This document shows positions 18,079-26,894 of a stretch of DNA of 64,000 nt, one piece after another. The stretch's first letter is position 1; each line of letters begins with the position of its first letter. The notes below the pieces were generated by a model that was given only the letters and a program-made list of their open reading frames with translations, made no database searches and had not been told where the DNA came from. The translations under genes and the position numbers were made by a program. This stretch comes from Hyphomicrobiales bacterium (GTDB lineage Bacteria > Pseudomonadota > Alphaproteobacteria > Rhizobiales > Rhizobiaceae), in the NCBI GenBank assembly GCA_900468625.1, contig UBUL01000019.1, positions 62,001 to 126,000 of the forward strand. The letters run 5' to 3'.

Positions 18079-19021
18079 AGGCTCTCCATTTTCCGGTCTA
18101 TCTACGGTCGCGATGAAAGAGGCGGCCGATCACATGACGAGCCTGCGCATGCATCTTGTGATGCTGCTGGTGCTCCTGACGGCGTTCGGCTCGATCTACG
18201 CCGCCATTGGCGAGATTAAGAATACTCTCAGCGAGGATCAGTTCCTCTTCCTTCGCATCTTCACAACGGCCCGCGAGCCGCTCCCGTCCTTCGTCGCGTT
18301 CCTGGGCTTCCTCTTGCCGCTGGTCGGAATAGCGCTTGGATTCGACGCTATCAACGGTGAATACAACCGCCGTACGATGAGCCGCATTCTGTCGCAGCCG
18401 ATCTATCGCGATGCCCTGCTCGCTGGAAAGTTCGTCGGTGGGCTTCTGGTCATTGGAATCTGTCTCTTAACACTTTGGCTGCTCGTTACCGGTATGGGCA
18501 TTCTTATGCTCGGCCTGCCGCCATCCGGTGAAGAAATTATGCGAGGCCTCGCCTTTCTGACGGCATCACTTGCCTATGCCGGCGTCTGGCTGGCGATTTC
18601 GATGCTGTTTTCGACGCTCTTTCGGGCGCCTGCAACCTCGGCCTTGGCCGGTTTGACGCTCTAGCTCGTCTTTACGATCTTCTGGAGCATGATCGGCCCT
18701 CTTGTGGCTGGTACCATAGCGCCCGTCGATCCGTTCGATCCGACGACGGCTGTGCACCAAGCGGAAATTGCCCACGCTATCGCGCGACTGTCTCCCAACA
18801 CGCTGTTCGGCGAGGCCACGCTTGCGCTCCTCAATCCCTCGACCAGGGCGCTGGGACTTATTTTCGTCAGCCAGCTTCAGGGAGCCTTGCTCGGCGCGCC
18901 ATTGCCCTTCGATCAAAGCATCTTGCTGATCTGGCCGCAATTTTCAGGCCTGATCGCGGCCATGCTGCTTGTCTACACCATCGCCTACGTTGTGTTCCAG
19001 CGGCAGGAGATCAGAGCGTAA
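18068..19021 (+). pseudogene. ABC-2 type permease interrupted by an in-frame TAG
   Basis: From ATG 18068 one frame runs to 19021 (317 codons) except for TAG at 18662-18664, codon 199. Both sides are clearly the same permease: LRMHLVMLLVLLTAFGSIYA, SFVAFLGFLLPLVGIALGFD and GEYNRRTMSRILSQPIYRDA before it, LVFTIFWSMIGPLVAGTIAP, SPNTLFGEATLALLNPSTR and a last helix after it. The context TL-stop-LVFTIFW suggests that a Trp (TGG) or Gln (CAG) codon was changed. The downstream part has no ribosome site of its own. Either a nonsense mutant, an amber-suppressed gene, or a sequence error. Confidence 0.8.
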
Positions 19022-19167
19022 AGGTCAATATGATGGCACGATAGAGTCTAGAATGGGCGCGACCTGTTATCAGTAAAACGGTTACGTCATCTTAAGTCAA
19101 AGGGCGCCGGGAAACACCCTGCAACAAAGCCTTCCGACATTCAGTTGTCGGATGACAAAAGAGGAGG

Positions 19168-20259
19168 ATGACTTCAGTGATCGAAAATAACGTTAGTAAC
19201 GACGCATCGGTAGGCCCGCGTGCCTCGCGGCGCGATTTACTTGCGGCAATGGTGGGTGGAAGCGTCGCCGCCGTGGCCGGCCTGCCGAGCCTCGTGGAGG
19301 CCGCAACCAACATGGAGGGAGCATTTCCTGACCATCCGAGTTGGAAGTTCGTTTTCGTCAATCACGTCACGACGAACCCGTTCTTTGTTCCGACTCAGTA
19401 TGGCATCGCCGACGCATGCGCGTTGCTTGGATGCTCATATCAATGGACGGGCTCGCAAACTTCCGTTGCATCCGAGATGGTCAACGCGATAAACACGGCG
19501 ATTACAGCCAAAGCGGACGCGATTGCCGTCTGCCTGGTCGACCAGCACGCGTTCAACGCGCCAGTAGAACGGGCTCTTGCTGCCGGCATTCCAGTCTTCG
19601 CCTACAATGCCGATACGACCGGTAACAAACGTCTCGCTTATATTGGTCAGGATCTTTATCAGGCAGGCAAGTCACTAGGTGAACGCATTGTCAGTCTCGT
19701 CGACGAAGGTGACGTTGCCGGCTTCATCGCCACGCCGGGTCAGCTCAATATTCAGCCACGCATGGATGGAGCACGAGACGCAATCAAGGCCTCAGGCAAG
19801 AAGATCACGTTGGCGGAAATAGCTACCGGCCCGACGATCAACGAGGAAGTCACGCGAGTCGATGCTTATTACACCGGTCATCCCAATGTGAAAGGCATGT
19901 TTGCGGTCGATGCCGGCAGCACCCTGTCGGTCGGCAAGACCATGCAGAAATATGGTCTCCACGCCAAAGGCATCCGCGCCGGCGGCTTTGATCTTTTGCC
20001 GCAGACCCTCGACGCAATCTCCGAAGGGCATCTGGATTTCACAATTGATCAACAGCCCTATCTGCAGGGATTCTATACGGTGATGGAAATGTTTCTCTTC
20101 ATCGCGTCCGGCGGCCTCACTGGACCTTCCGAGATAAACACCGGTCTGAAGTTCGTTACCAAGGATAGTGTTGAGGCTTATCGTAAGACGAAGAGCCGCT
20201 TCGAAGGCAATTCGAGCGATAAAGCTTTCCTTGAAAGACCGAAGTCGATCGCCGGCTAA
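19168..20259 (+). CDS. Sugar-type ABC transporter substrate-binding protein
   Basis: Periplasmic binding protein of 363 residues in the ribose/xylose-binding (Peripla_BP_4) family. The N-terminus is a Tat-like signal (SRRDLLAAMVGGSVAAVAGL), unusual for these binders and suggesting folded export. The mature core shows VNAINTAITAKADAIAVCLV, GIPVFAYNADTTGNKRLAYI and IRAGGFDLLPQTLDAISEGH. The ribosome site GAGGAGG directly abuts the ATG at 19168; the GTG at 19177 has better spacing and may be the real start. It heads a three-gene importer operon. The ligand is unknown. Confidence 0.88.
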   Translation: MTSVIENNVSNDASVGPRASRRDLLAAMVGGSVAAVAGLPSLVEAATNMEGAFPDHPSWKFVFVNHVTTNPFFVPTQYGIADACALLGCSYQWTGSQTSVASEMVNAINTAITAKADAIAVCLVDQHAFNAPVERALAAGIPVFAYNADTTGNKRLAYIGQDLYQAGKSLGERIVSLVDEGDVAGFIATPGQLNIQPRMDGARDAIKASGKKITLAEIATGPTINEEVTRVDAYYTGHPNVKGMFAVDAGSTLSVGKTMQKYGLHAKGIRAGGFDLLPQTLDAISEGHLDFTIDQQPYLQGFYTVMEMFLFIASGGLTGPSEINTGLKFVTKDSVEAYRKTKSRFEGNSSDKAFLERPKSIAG

Positions 20260-20297
20260 ATTCCGATATCCAATATTGGTCACAGGGTTGATTCGAT

Positions 20298-21329
20298 ATG
20301 ATCGATGAAGATGCTGGCCGCCGATCGGCCGTTATTGATGTAGATCACCACCGGTCGGCATCCCGGTCGCGTGCGTGGCGGAGCATCGGAATGGTCGTCT
20401 TGCGCTGGCCTGAGACGAGCATTCTTGCGGCAGGCATCGCGCTTGCCGCCTATTTTCAATATGCCAATGGCGCATTTTTATCACAAGCCAACCTGCAGAA
20501 CCTCATCCAGTACTCGGGCACCACAGCAATTATCGCCGGTGGCGAAGTGCTGGTGCTGGTGTGTGGCGAAGTCGACCTGTCAGTCGGCATGGTTTATGCG
20601 CTCACGCCGTTTGTCATGTATTTTGCGGCGGCGGCCGGTGTGCCACACTATCTGGCCGTCATTGTCGGTCTCGGTGCGGCGGCCATAGTCGGTCTTATCA
20701 ATGGGCTGATCACAACACTGCTACGGGTGCCGTCGTTTGTCACGACGCTCGGAATGCTGTTCGCTATCAATGGATTCACGCTGACGATTTCGGGCGGCTT
20801 TCCGGTCGAACCGCAAGCTGGGCAATGGTTTACTATTCTGTTCGGCGGCAGCGCCTGGTCGGAACTTGGCTGGGCCATCACGATCACGCTTGTCTTACAG
20901 TTCGTTCTCAAAAAGACTCGTTGGGGCCTTCATACCGTGGCAACTGGCGGCAATCTCGTTGGTGCCGCCGAAGTTGGTATATCCGTACGCCGGATAAAGA
21001 TCGGCAACTTTATCTTATGCGGCATCTTGGGTGGCTTTGCGGGGATAATTGACGCATTTCGAATCGGATCCGTCGATCCTTTGGCGGGCGGTTCCCAGAT
21101 CATGTTCCAGGCGATGGCGGGTGCGGTTATCGGCGGCACTTTGCTCACCGGTGGTGTGGGAACGGTCGTCGGTGCTCTGATCGGATCGCTGGTCCTGGGT
21201 ATCCTGACGGACGGCTTCACGCTGCTCGGCGTCAGCGCCTACACGTTCGATATGATACTCGGAGCAGCGATTCTCGTGACGATGGCGGTCAACGTTCGGC
21301 TGACCCAAATGCGCGGCGGTAATGTGTGA
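20298..21329 (+). CDS. Sugar-type ABC transporter permease (RbsC family)
   Basis: Integral membrane protein of 343 residues with about nine to ten helices. The family signatures are GGEVLVLVCGEVDLSVGMVY, FVTTLGMLFAINGFTLTISG and GSQIMFQAMAGAVIGGTLLT. It forms the channel of the importer with the binding protein 38 bases upstream and the ATPase whose ATG overlaps its stop (TGATG). Confidence 0.9.
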   Translation: MIDEDAGRRSAVIDVDHHRSASRSRAWRSIGMVVLRWPETSILAAGIALAAYFQYANGAFLSQANLQNLIQYSGTTAIIAGGEVLVLVCGEVDLSVGMVYALTPFVMYFAAAAGVPHYLAVIVGLGAAAIVGLINGLITTLLRVPSFVTTLGMLFAINGFTLTISGGFPVEPQAGQWFTILFGGSAWSELGWAITITLVLQFVLKKTRWGLHTVATGGNLVGAAEVGISVRRIKIGNFILCGILGGFAGIIDAFRIGSVDPLAGGSQIMFQAMAGAVIGGTLLTGGVGTVVGALIGSLVLGILTDGFTLLGVSAYTFDMILGAAILVTMAVNVRLTQMRGGNV

Positions 21330-22102
21330 TGCAAGACCGGATTCCAACTGACGTCCTGCGAGCCGAGAACATCGCCAAGTCCTTCGGCAAGGTGACAGCT
21401 TTGCGAGATATCAACTTGCGGCTCCAACGAGGCGAGGTCTTGGGGCTTCTTGGCGACAATGGAGCAGGCAAGTCCACACTCATCAAGATTCTGACCGGCT
21501 TCCATCGTCCGACGAGCGGTCAGCTCGTTTTCGAGGATAAGCCTACGACGCTTCACTCGGTAAGCCACGCACGCTCCCTTGGAATCGAGGCTGTCTTTCA
21601 AGATCTCGCGCTCATCAACGAAGTCAACGTCTACCGCAACATGTTCTTGCGGCGCGAGCCGGTACATGGTGGCTTTCTCGGCATTCTCGATGATCGCACA
21701 ATGCGGGCACGAGCGATCGAATTGCTGGACCGAATGGGCGTGAAGATCCCGTCGGTCGATGAACCCGTCGCCAGACTCTCCGGCGGTCAGCGGCAGGCGA
21801 TTGCGGTTGCCCGTTCGGTCTACCAAAAGGCGAAAGTTCTCTTGCTCGATGAACCGACTGCGGCAATGGGTGTCAAGGAATCCGGGCTGATTCTCGATGT
21901 CATCCAGCGCCTGAAGCGTGAAGGCGAGGTTGCGATCATCATCATTGCTCATAACTACGCGCAAATCTTCGATGTGTGCGATCGGGTCAACCTTGTCGAG
22001 AACGGCGCCATCACCTTCGACAGGCCGACTGCGGAGACCTCTATTCAGGAACTGATGGACCTCGTCGTCAGTAGATATCGCAGTGCACGCGCCACGCTGT
22101 AA
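21329..22102 (+). CDS. Sugar-type ABC transporter ATP-binding protein
   Basis: ATPase of 257 residues with one nucleotide-binding domain, unlike the double-domain RbsA. Walker A is GDNGAGKSTLIK, signature RLSGGQRQAIAVARS, Walker B VLLLDEPTAAMG, switch histidine IIIAHNYAQ. The start at 21329 overlaps the permease stop by one base; a GTG at 21326 is the only alternative. It closes the importer operon. No sugar kinase or regulator accompanies it, so the imported compound cannot be named. Confidence 0.9.
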   Translation: MQDRIPTDVLRAENIAKSFGKVTALRDINLRLQRGEVLGLLGDNGAGKSTLIKILTGFHRPTSGQLVFEDKPTTLHSVSHARSLGIEAVFQDLALINEVNVYRNMFLRREPVHGGFLGILDDRTMRARAIELLDRMGVKIPSVDEPVARLSGGQRQAIAVARSVYQKAKVLLLDEPTAAMGVKESGLILDVIQRLKREGEVAIIIIAHNYAQIFDVCDRVNLVENGAITFDRPTAETSIQELMDLVVSRYRSARATL

Positions 22103-22279
22103 CGGGCTGGTTTGCGAGCGTCGATTAGGCACAGCATCTGCGACCGGCCATGCGGCGGAGTTCATCGCCCGTCTCTACAGTATTGTTAGAAATTCAAACT
22201 GATTTTGGCTTTGCTAAAGCATGAAGGGGACAGCGGAAGTCAGACGGCGGACATTGACGACGATAGCTCCCGTCGCAGC

Positions 22280-22308
22280 TTGATGTGTGTCGTAATGCGA
22301 TATATAAA
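22280..22308 (+). promoter_or_regulatory. Sigma70-type promoter candidate before atpB copy
   Basis: TTGATG at 22280-22285, 17-nt spacer, TATAAA at 22303-22308. It would give a leader of about 185 nt before the GTG start at 22501. Rest of 22103-22500 shows nothing else recognisable. Confidence 0.3.
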
Positions 22309-22500
22309 ATGAGAGCCACTCTATAAGCAGCGTGCGCCACTTCAAATCCATTGCATGCGACATCATCTCGCCACCATGCGCTGGACGAAGCGCAAGAAGA
22401 TTGCAGCAAAATGCAGACGGGAGCGACGTTCAGACGTCGTTTGCCTGGTATCAATGGATACGCGTTGCAACTGCGGACAAATGAGAGAGAGCAAGCGGTG

Positions 22501-23250
22501 GTGAACGGGCCAACTCATCAGTTCCTGATTTACAAGATCGTACCGATCGACATCGAGGGAATCGACTTTTCGTTCACCAACGCTTCCCTCTTTATGGTGG
22601 CTGCGGCAGTTATCTCCGCGGGATTTCTCTATTTTGCCACCTCCAGCCGGAGCCTCATTCCCACGCGTTTACAGTCCGTGGCGGAAATGTCTTACGAATT
22701 TATCGCATCGATGCTCAAGGAGGGGGCGGGGGAGCAGGCGATGAAATTTTTCCCGATGGTCTTCTGCTTGTTCATGTTCGTGCTAACCGCGAATCTGCTC
22801 GGCATGTTCCCTTACTTCTACACAGTTACAAGCCAGATCATCGTCACCTTCGCTCTGGCGTCATTCGTTATTGTGACCGTTATAATCTGCGGCTTCTGGA
22901 AGCACGGCTTCGGCTTCCTGAACCTGTTCGTTCCGCAGGGCGTGCCGCGCATACTGTTGCCGCTGGTCGTGATGATCGAAATCATCTCCTTCCTAACGCG
23001 ACCGATTTCCCACTCGGTTCGTCTTTTTGCCAACATGCTCGCTGGCCATATCACAATCAAGGTATTTGCAGGCTTCGTGGCCTCGCTCGGGGCTTTGGGC
23101 ACGCTCGGCGTCGGCGGCGCCATTTTTCCCTTGGCCATGACCGTCGCCCTTACCGGTCTCGAGTTCCTCATGGCTTTCCTGCAGGCTTATGTCTTTGCGC
23201 TGCTGACTTGCTTGTACCTCAATGACGCAATCCATCCCGGCGGGCACTGA
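22501..23250 (+). CDS. atpB: F0F1 ATP synthase subunit a, stand-alone copy
   Basis: Membrane subunit a of 249 residues, full length for the alphaproteobacterial family. It starts at GTG 22501 ([12 protein letters not shown], matching the normal AtpB N-terminus) after a purine-rich GAGAGAGAG; the frame is open 50 codons upstream but that part is not AtpB-like. The essential arginine is present (R174 in [15 protein letters not shown]), as are the helices [20 protein letters not shown] and [20 protein letters not shown]. No atpE, atpF or F1 genes flank it, so it must be a second copy; the normal one should be in a chromosomal atp operon. Its role may be a variant stator for special conditions or it may be a neutral duplicate. 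Confidence 0.88.
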   Translation: MNGPTHQFLIYKIVPIDIEGIDFSFTNASLFMVAAAVISAGFLYFATSSRSLIPTRLQSVAEMSYEFIASMLKEGAGEQAMKFFPMVFCLFMFVLTANLLGMFPYFYTVTSQIIVTFALASFVIVTVIICGFWKHGFGFLNLFVPQGVPRILLPLVVMIEIISFLTRPISHSVRLFANMLAGHITIKVFAGFVASLGALGTLGVGGAIFPLAMTVALTGLEFLMAFLQAYVFALLTCLYLNDAIHPGGH

Positions 23251-23545
23251 GATATCGATTTTGATGTCTCCGAGGCGCCGATCTCGGTCGTGGAGATGCA
23301 AGATGAGCAGAAAAATACGCCCCCAAATTTGAGTCAGTTCGCATCCCATCAAGAGCATTCAAAATAAGCATGTCCAGTTAGAGTGCCTCTGTGGTCACGA
23401 TGTAACTTGGCATCTGTTGCTGGTTGGCAGAATCCCGTGTCCAATGGTCGCGCCTGGCCACCGTCGGACTGACGTGTTGCGAAGCAGGATCGAAGTTCGA
23501 ATGCTGCCGCAAAAATCAGTGTTCGATCTCTGCCCACCAACAACC

Positions 23546-25021
23546 TCAATGCTGGAGGTCGTGATCACCGCCGGCGGGCTTCTTGACGAAAAAGGCCATT
23601 GTGACCACTGCGATGGAGATGATCGCGCCACAGAAGAATGCCGTTCGAATCCCGGCAGTCGTCGCCGCCGCAACTGTGACGCCATCGGTCATTGCAGCAC
23701 TTGAACCGGTTATCGTCATCACGGCCACGAAGAGTGCGGTACCGGCCGCTCCGGCAACCTGTTGCGTTGTGCCAATCATCGCGCTTCCATGCGAATAAAG
23801 GTTCGGCGGAAGGGCGCCCAGGCTGGCGGTAAACAGAGGCGTGAACAACAACGCGAGACCGATGCTGAGGATAACATGGGCGATCAGCATCAGCCAGAAT
23901 GACGTCCCCGGCTGAATGAATGTCAGGCTCCACATAAGCAGGCTGAACAGGATGGCGCCTGGCACGACGAGCCGCATGGGGCCATACCTGTCGAACAGGC
24001 TGCCCACGGTTGGCGCGCACAACCCCATGATCAAGCCGCCGGGGAGGAGCAATAGGCCGGTCTCCAGCGTGCTCAGTCGCAGCACGTTCTGAAGATAGAT
24101 CGGCAGCAGAATGAAGACGCCGAACATCGACATCATCAGGATCGCCATCATCGTCGCGGGAATGGTGAATGCCTTTATTGTCAGGGTGCGCATATCCAGC
24201 AAGGCCCGATCCTGTTTTTGGAGTTGCAATTGCCGCAGGATGAAAATCGCGATGACGGCAACTCCCACGGTGAGCGGAATCCAGGGAGACACGATCGGCG
24301 TGTGAACCGCGGCCTCGCCCAAACCGCTCAGGCCGTAAACGAAGCTGCCGAAACCGACGGCCGAGAGGGGAATGGACAGGAGGTCAATCGGTGCTTTCTT
24401 CGGTTCCGTGATGTTGCTGATCTTCCACGCGCCCAGCGCAAGCGCTGCAAGGGCGATCGGCAGGACGAGCAGGAACAGCCAGCGCCAGTCGAGCGCGCTC
24501 AGGATAAGACCCGAAATCGTCGGTCCGATGGCAGGCGCCACCGAGATGACGATCGAGATATTGCCCATCGTCTTCCCGCGCGACTGCGGTGGCACCAGAT
24601 GCATGATCGTCGTCATGAGGAGCGGCATCATGATCGCAGTGCCCGAAGCCTGCACGATGCGGCCGATGACGAGCATCGAAAAACCCGGCGCCAGTGCCGA
24701 AATCAGCGTGCCGCCGCTGAACAGCGACATGGCCAGCATGAAGACCGGACGTGTGTTCAGCCGCTGCAGCAGATAGCCTGTCACCGGAATGATGACCGCC
24801 ATCGTCAGCATGAAGGCAGTGGTTAGCCACTGCACCCGATTTGCGGAAATCTTGAGATCGGCCATCAGGTGGGGCAGGGCGACGCCCATGATGGTTTCGT
24901 TGAGAATGACCACGAAAGTCGACACCAGAAGCAGACCGATGACGAGCTTGTTGCGGGCTCTATGGTCCTCCGGCGCGGGGAGATCGTCGGCAGTTGAAAC
25001 GGTTTGGGAATCAAGAGACAT
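23546..25021 (-). CDS. DHA2-family MFS drug/proton antiporter
   Basis: Efflux pump of 491 residues with about 14 membrane helices (EmrB/QacA type). Motifs: the N-terminal FVVILNETIMGVALPHLMAD, motif C-like SVAPAIGPTISGLILSALDW, and TTQQVAGAAGTALFVAVMTI near the end. The start at 25021 (MSLDSQTV) gives the usual short cytoplasmic N-terminus; the frame is open 66 codons further without a good ribosome site. No EmrA-like adaptor or regulator adjoins it, so the substrate is unknown. Confidence 0.88.
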   Translation of the reverse strand: MSLDSQTVSTADDLPAPEDHRARNKLVIGLLLVSTFVVILNETIMGVALPHLMADLKISANRVQWLTTAFMLTMAVIIPVTGYLLQRLNTRPVFMLAMSLFSGGTLISALAPGFSMLVIGRIVQASGTAIMMPLLMTTIMHLVPPQSRGKTMGNISIVISVAPAIGPTISGLILSALDWRWLFLLVLPIALAALALGAWKISNITEPKKAPIDLLSIPLSAVGFGSFVYGLSGLGEAAVHTPIVSPWIPLTVGVAVIAIFILRQLQLQKQDRALLDMRTLTIKAFTIPATMMAILMMSMFGVFILLPIYLQNVLRLSTLETGLLLLPGGLIMGLCAPTVGSLFDRYGPMRLVVPGAILFSLLMWSLTFIQPGTSFWLMLIAHVILSIGLALLFTPLFTASLGALPPNLYSHGSAMIGTTQQVAGAAGTALFVAVMTITGSSAAMTDGVTVAAATTAGIRTAFFCGAIISIAVVTMAFFVKKPAGGDHDLQH

Positions 25022-25775
25022 CGCGACGCTTTCAATGAATAGAGAAAAGAACAGCTCAAAATCACTGAGCTTCATCATGACGTTGGGACGACAGAATATC
25101 CGACAAGCTTGGCGAAATTTTTTCCCGCACGGGAAATGACTGCAAGGGATTATTCCGGGGATGATGCTCTCACACCACGGTGAGGATCTTCTCAGTTGGA
25201 GGCGAGCGCAAGATAGCATCTGAAGGCTGCAGTTGTAACCCGCAATATTTCTTCCAGATGGTTGAGCTGAAGTGGTATCGCCGCATTCCCGGGCGGCACC
25301 ATTGGCCTTTCATGATAGTGTTGCCAGAACAACGACTTCGTCACGACCGTCAGTGAGCTTGCCGGGGGACGGCGCATGGATTTCGATGTCGCCAATCACG
25401 GTGTCCATGTAATCGTCCGCACGGGCTTTGTCTTCCCGGCGCTTCAAGTCAATCAAAAATGGCTGGCCCAGCTGCGCCGGGATAACGCATATGAGGATCG
25501 TTTTCTTTACCAGGACGGAGGGTGAACTCGCGGATCCGGCGATGGTTGCCGCCTTCTACTTTGCCGCGGCGGACGGCGAGGATTATATCTGGGCATCGTG
25601 GCGGCGCGGCACACTGGAAGAATTGGTGACGACGTGGCCGGCGCGCGCACTCCGGAACAAAGCGAACGCGATCGCGGCTGGTGGATACCGACGCTCGAAG
25701 AGCTGCGCAAGGCCCGGCGCGACGCGAAATCCAATCGGCGGGTCTCAGAGCGCAAGGACAAGGACAAGCTATCCA
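25022..25775. other. Intergenic/degenerate stretch
   Basis: About 750 bases between the MFS gene and the DUF4334 gene. Frames on both strands are open over 60-130 codons because of high GC, but none has a ribosome site or a recognisable family. A minus-strand tail around 25320-25460 (GDIEIHAPSPGKLTDGRDEV) looks protein-like and may be the end of a lost gene. Confidence 0.35.
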
Positions 25776-26285
25776 ATGGAAGACCAGCAGACAGTGCTTG
25801 AGCAATTCCGGCACCTGCCGCCAGTCGCGCCGCACGAACTGGTCGGCTTATGGAAGGGGCGCGGCATACCGTCGAACCATCCCTTCGACGGCGTGCTCGA
25901 AAATCTCGGCTGGTACGGCAAGCGCTTCACACCCCATATGCGCGCCGACGCCCTGCTGTTTCGCTCAGGCGAACACCGGCTTACGGCCATTGACCCGAAA
26001 TATATACCGATTCACTGGGCGCTGCGTTTCCATCAGCTGGGCCGGACCCGTATGGCGGCAAACCTGTTTTCCTATCTTCAGCACAGACTGCGGGCGAGGG
26101 GACCGGTCGCATCGCTGAAGACCCTGGCATTTGACGGTGTCGAAAGCACCGCCATGGTCTATGACCATCAACCGATCGTCGATTATTTCCGCCGGCTCGA
26201 TGAGCAGAGACTCATGGGCGCGATGACGATACGGGGCGATGAGCGAATCTATTTCTTCGAACTTCAGCGCGTCGACGAGCGTTGA
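25776..26285 (+). CDS. DUF4334 (GXWXG) protein
   Basis: Cytoplasmic protein of 169 residues. The N-terminal GXWXG motif is in ELVGLWKGRGIPSNHPFDGV, followed by LENLGWYGKRFTPHMRADAL; the C-terminal DUF4334 part shows VESTAMVYDHQPIVDYFRRL and DERIYFFELQRV. The start at 25776 has AGGA repeats 10-15 bases upstream; upstream codons in the same frame do not look coding. Function of the family is unknown; the fold is lipocalin-like by family knowledge. It stands alone. Confidence 0.78.
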   Translation: MEDQQTVLEQFRHLPPVAPHELVGLWKGRGIPSNHPFDGVLENLGWYGKRFTPHMRADALLFRSGEHRLTAIDPKYIPIHWALRFHQLGRTRMAANLFSYLQHRLRARGPVASLKTLAFDGVESTAMVYDHQPIVDYFRRLDEQRLMGAMTIRGDERIYFFELQRVDER

Positions 26286-26401
26286 AAACCGCTCGATCAT
26301 ACATCATTTCGCGTCCATGCCTTTGCGCGCAGCCTATCTGCCGCCCACGGTCGTCCGGGTGCAACAGGGCGCTCCCCGCACGGGTTGAGCGTCCTGTCAA
26401 T

Positions 26402-26870
26402 TTAGCCGGTCGGCTTGTCACTCAGGTCGAACACCGCGGCATTGCGGACGGAAAGCTCCATTCCCGTGTGATCATGGCCGTCGAAATAGAGCAGGTCGAA
26501 GGCGAAAAAGGCCGCTTCAGTCAAGGCTCGCTTGCCACCGCGTCCGCCAGGCGAGCGCTGCAGCGCCCCGAAGTCGGAGTGATCTTGTTATCGAGCACCA
26601 CGGTCTCGCCATCGAGAATGGCGGTCCCAACATCCACTTCCCGCTCGGCATCGGCGGTGGCCGGAAAAGGAATGGCTCCAATCGTGGCCGCCGCGTGTGG
26701 GCGCGCGGCTCCCGTCAATGCCATCCGCAGGTCGATGCCGATGTTGATCTTCCTGATGCCGACCCTGATGCTCTTCTCGACCTCCTCGTGCCGCACGCCG
26801 TACGTCGGCGGCCGGCGAAGGGGATGAAACGCGGCCTGATCAGTGCACGGCCATGCTCACCAAAGGATAG
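26402..26870 (-). pseudogene. Remnant of LigD-type ATP-dependent DNA ligase
   Basis: Read on the minus strand, the piece EREVDVGTAILDGETVVLDN is followed after a one-base shift near 26595 by SDFGALQRSPGGRGGKRALT and EAAFFAFDLLYFDGHDHTG, ending at a stop at 26402-26404. This is the adenylation-domain core of LigD ligases (DGE-VVLD, SDFGALQ, FFAFDLLYFDG). The N-terminal part (up to about 26870) and everything after the FAFDLLYFDG region are degraded or missing, and no Ku gene is near. A decayed non-homologous end-joining gene. Confidence 0.65.
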
Positions 26871-26894
26871 GGAGGCATAGCCAGCTGCCGGCAT

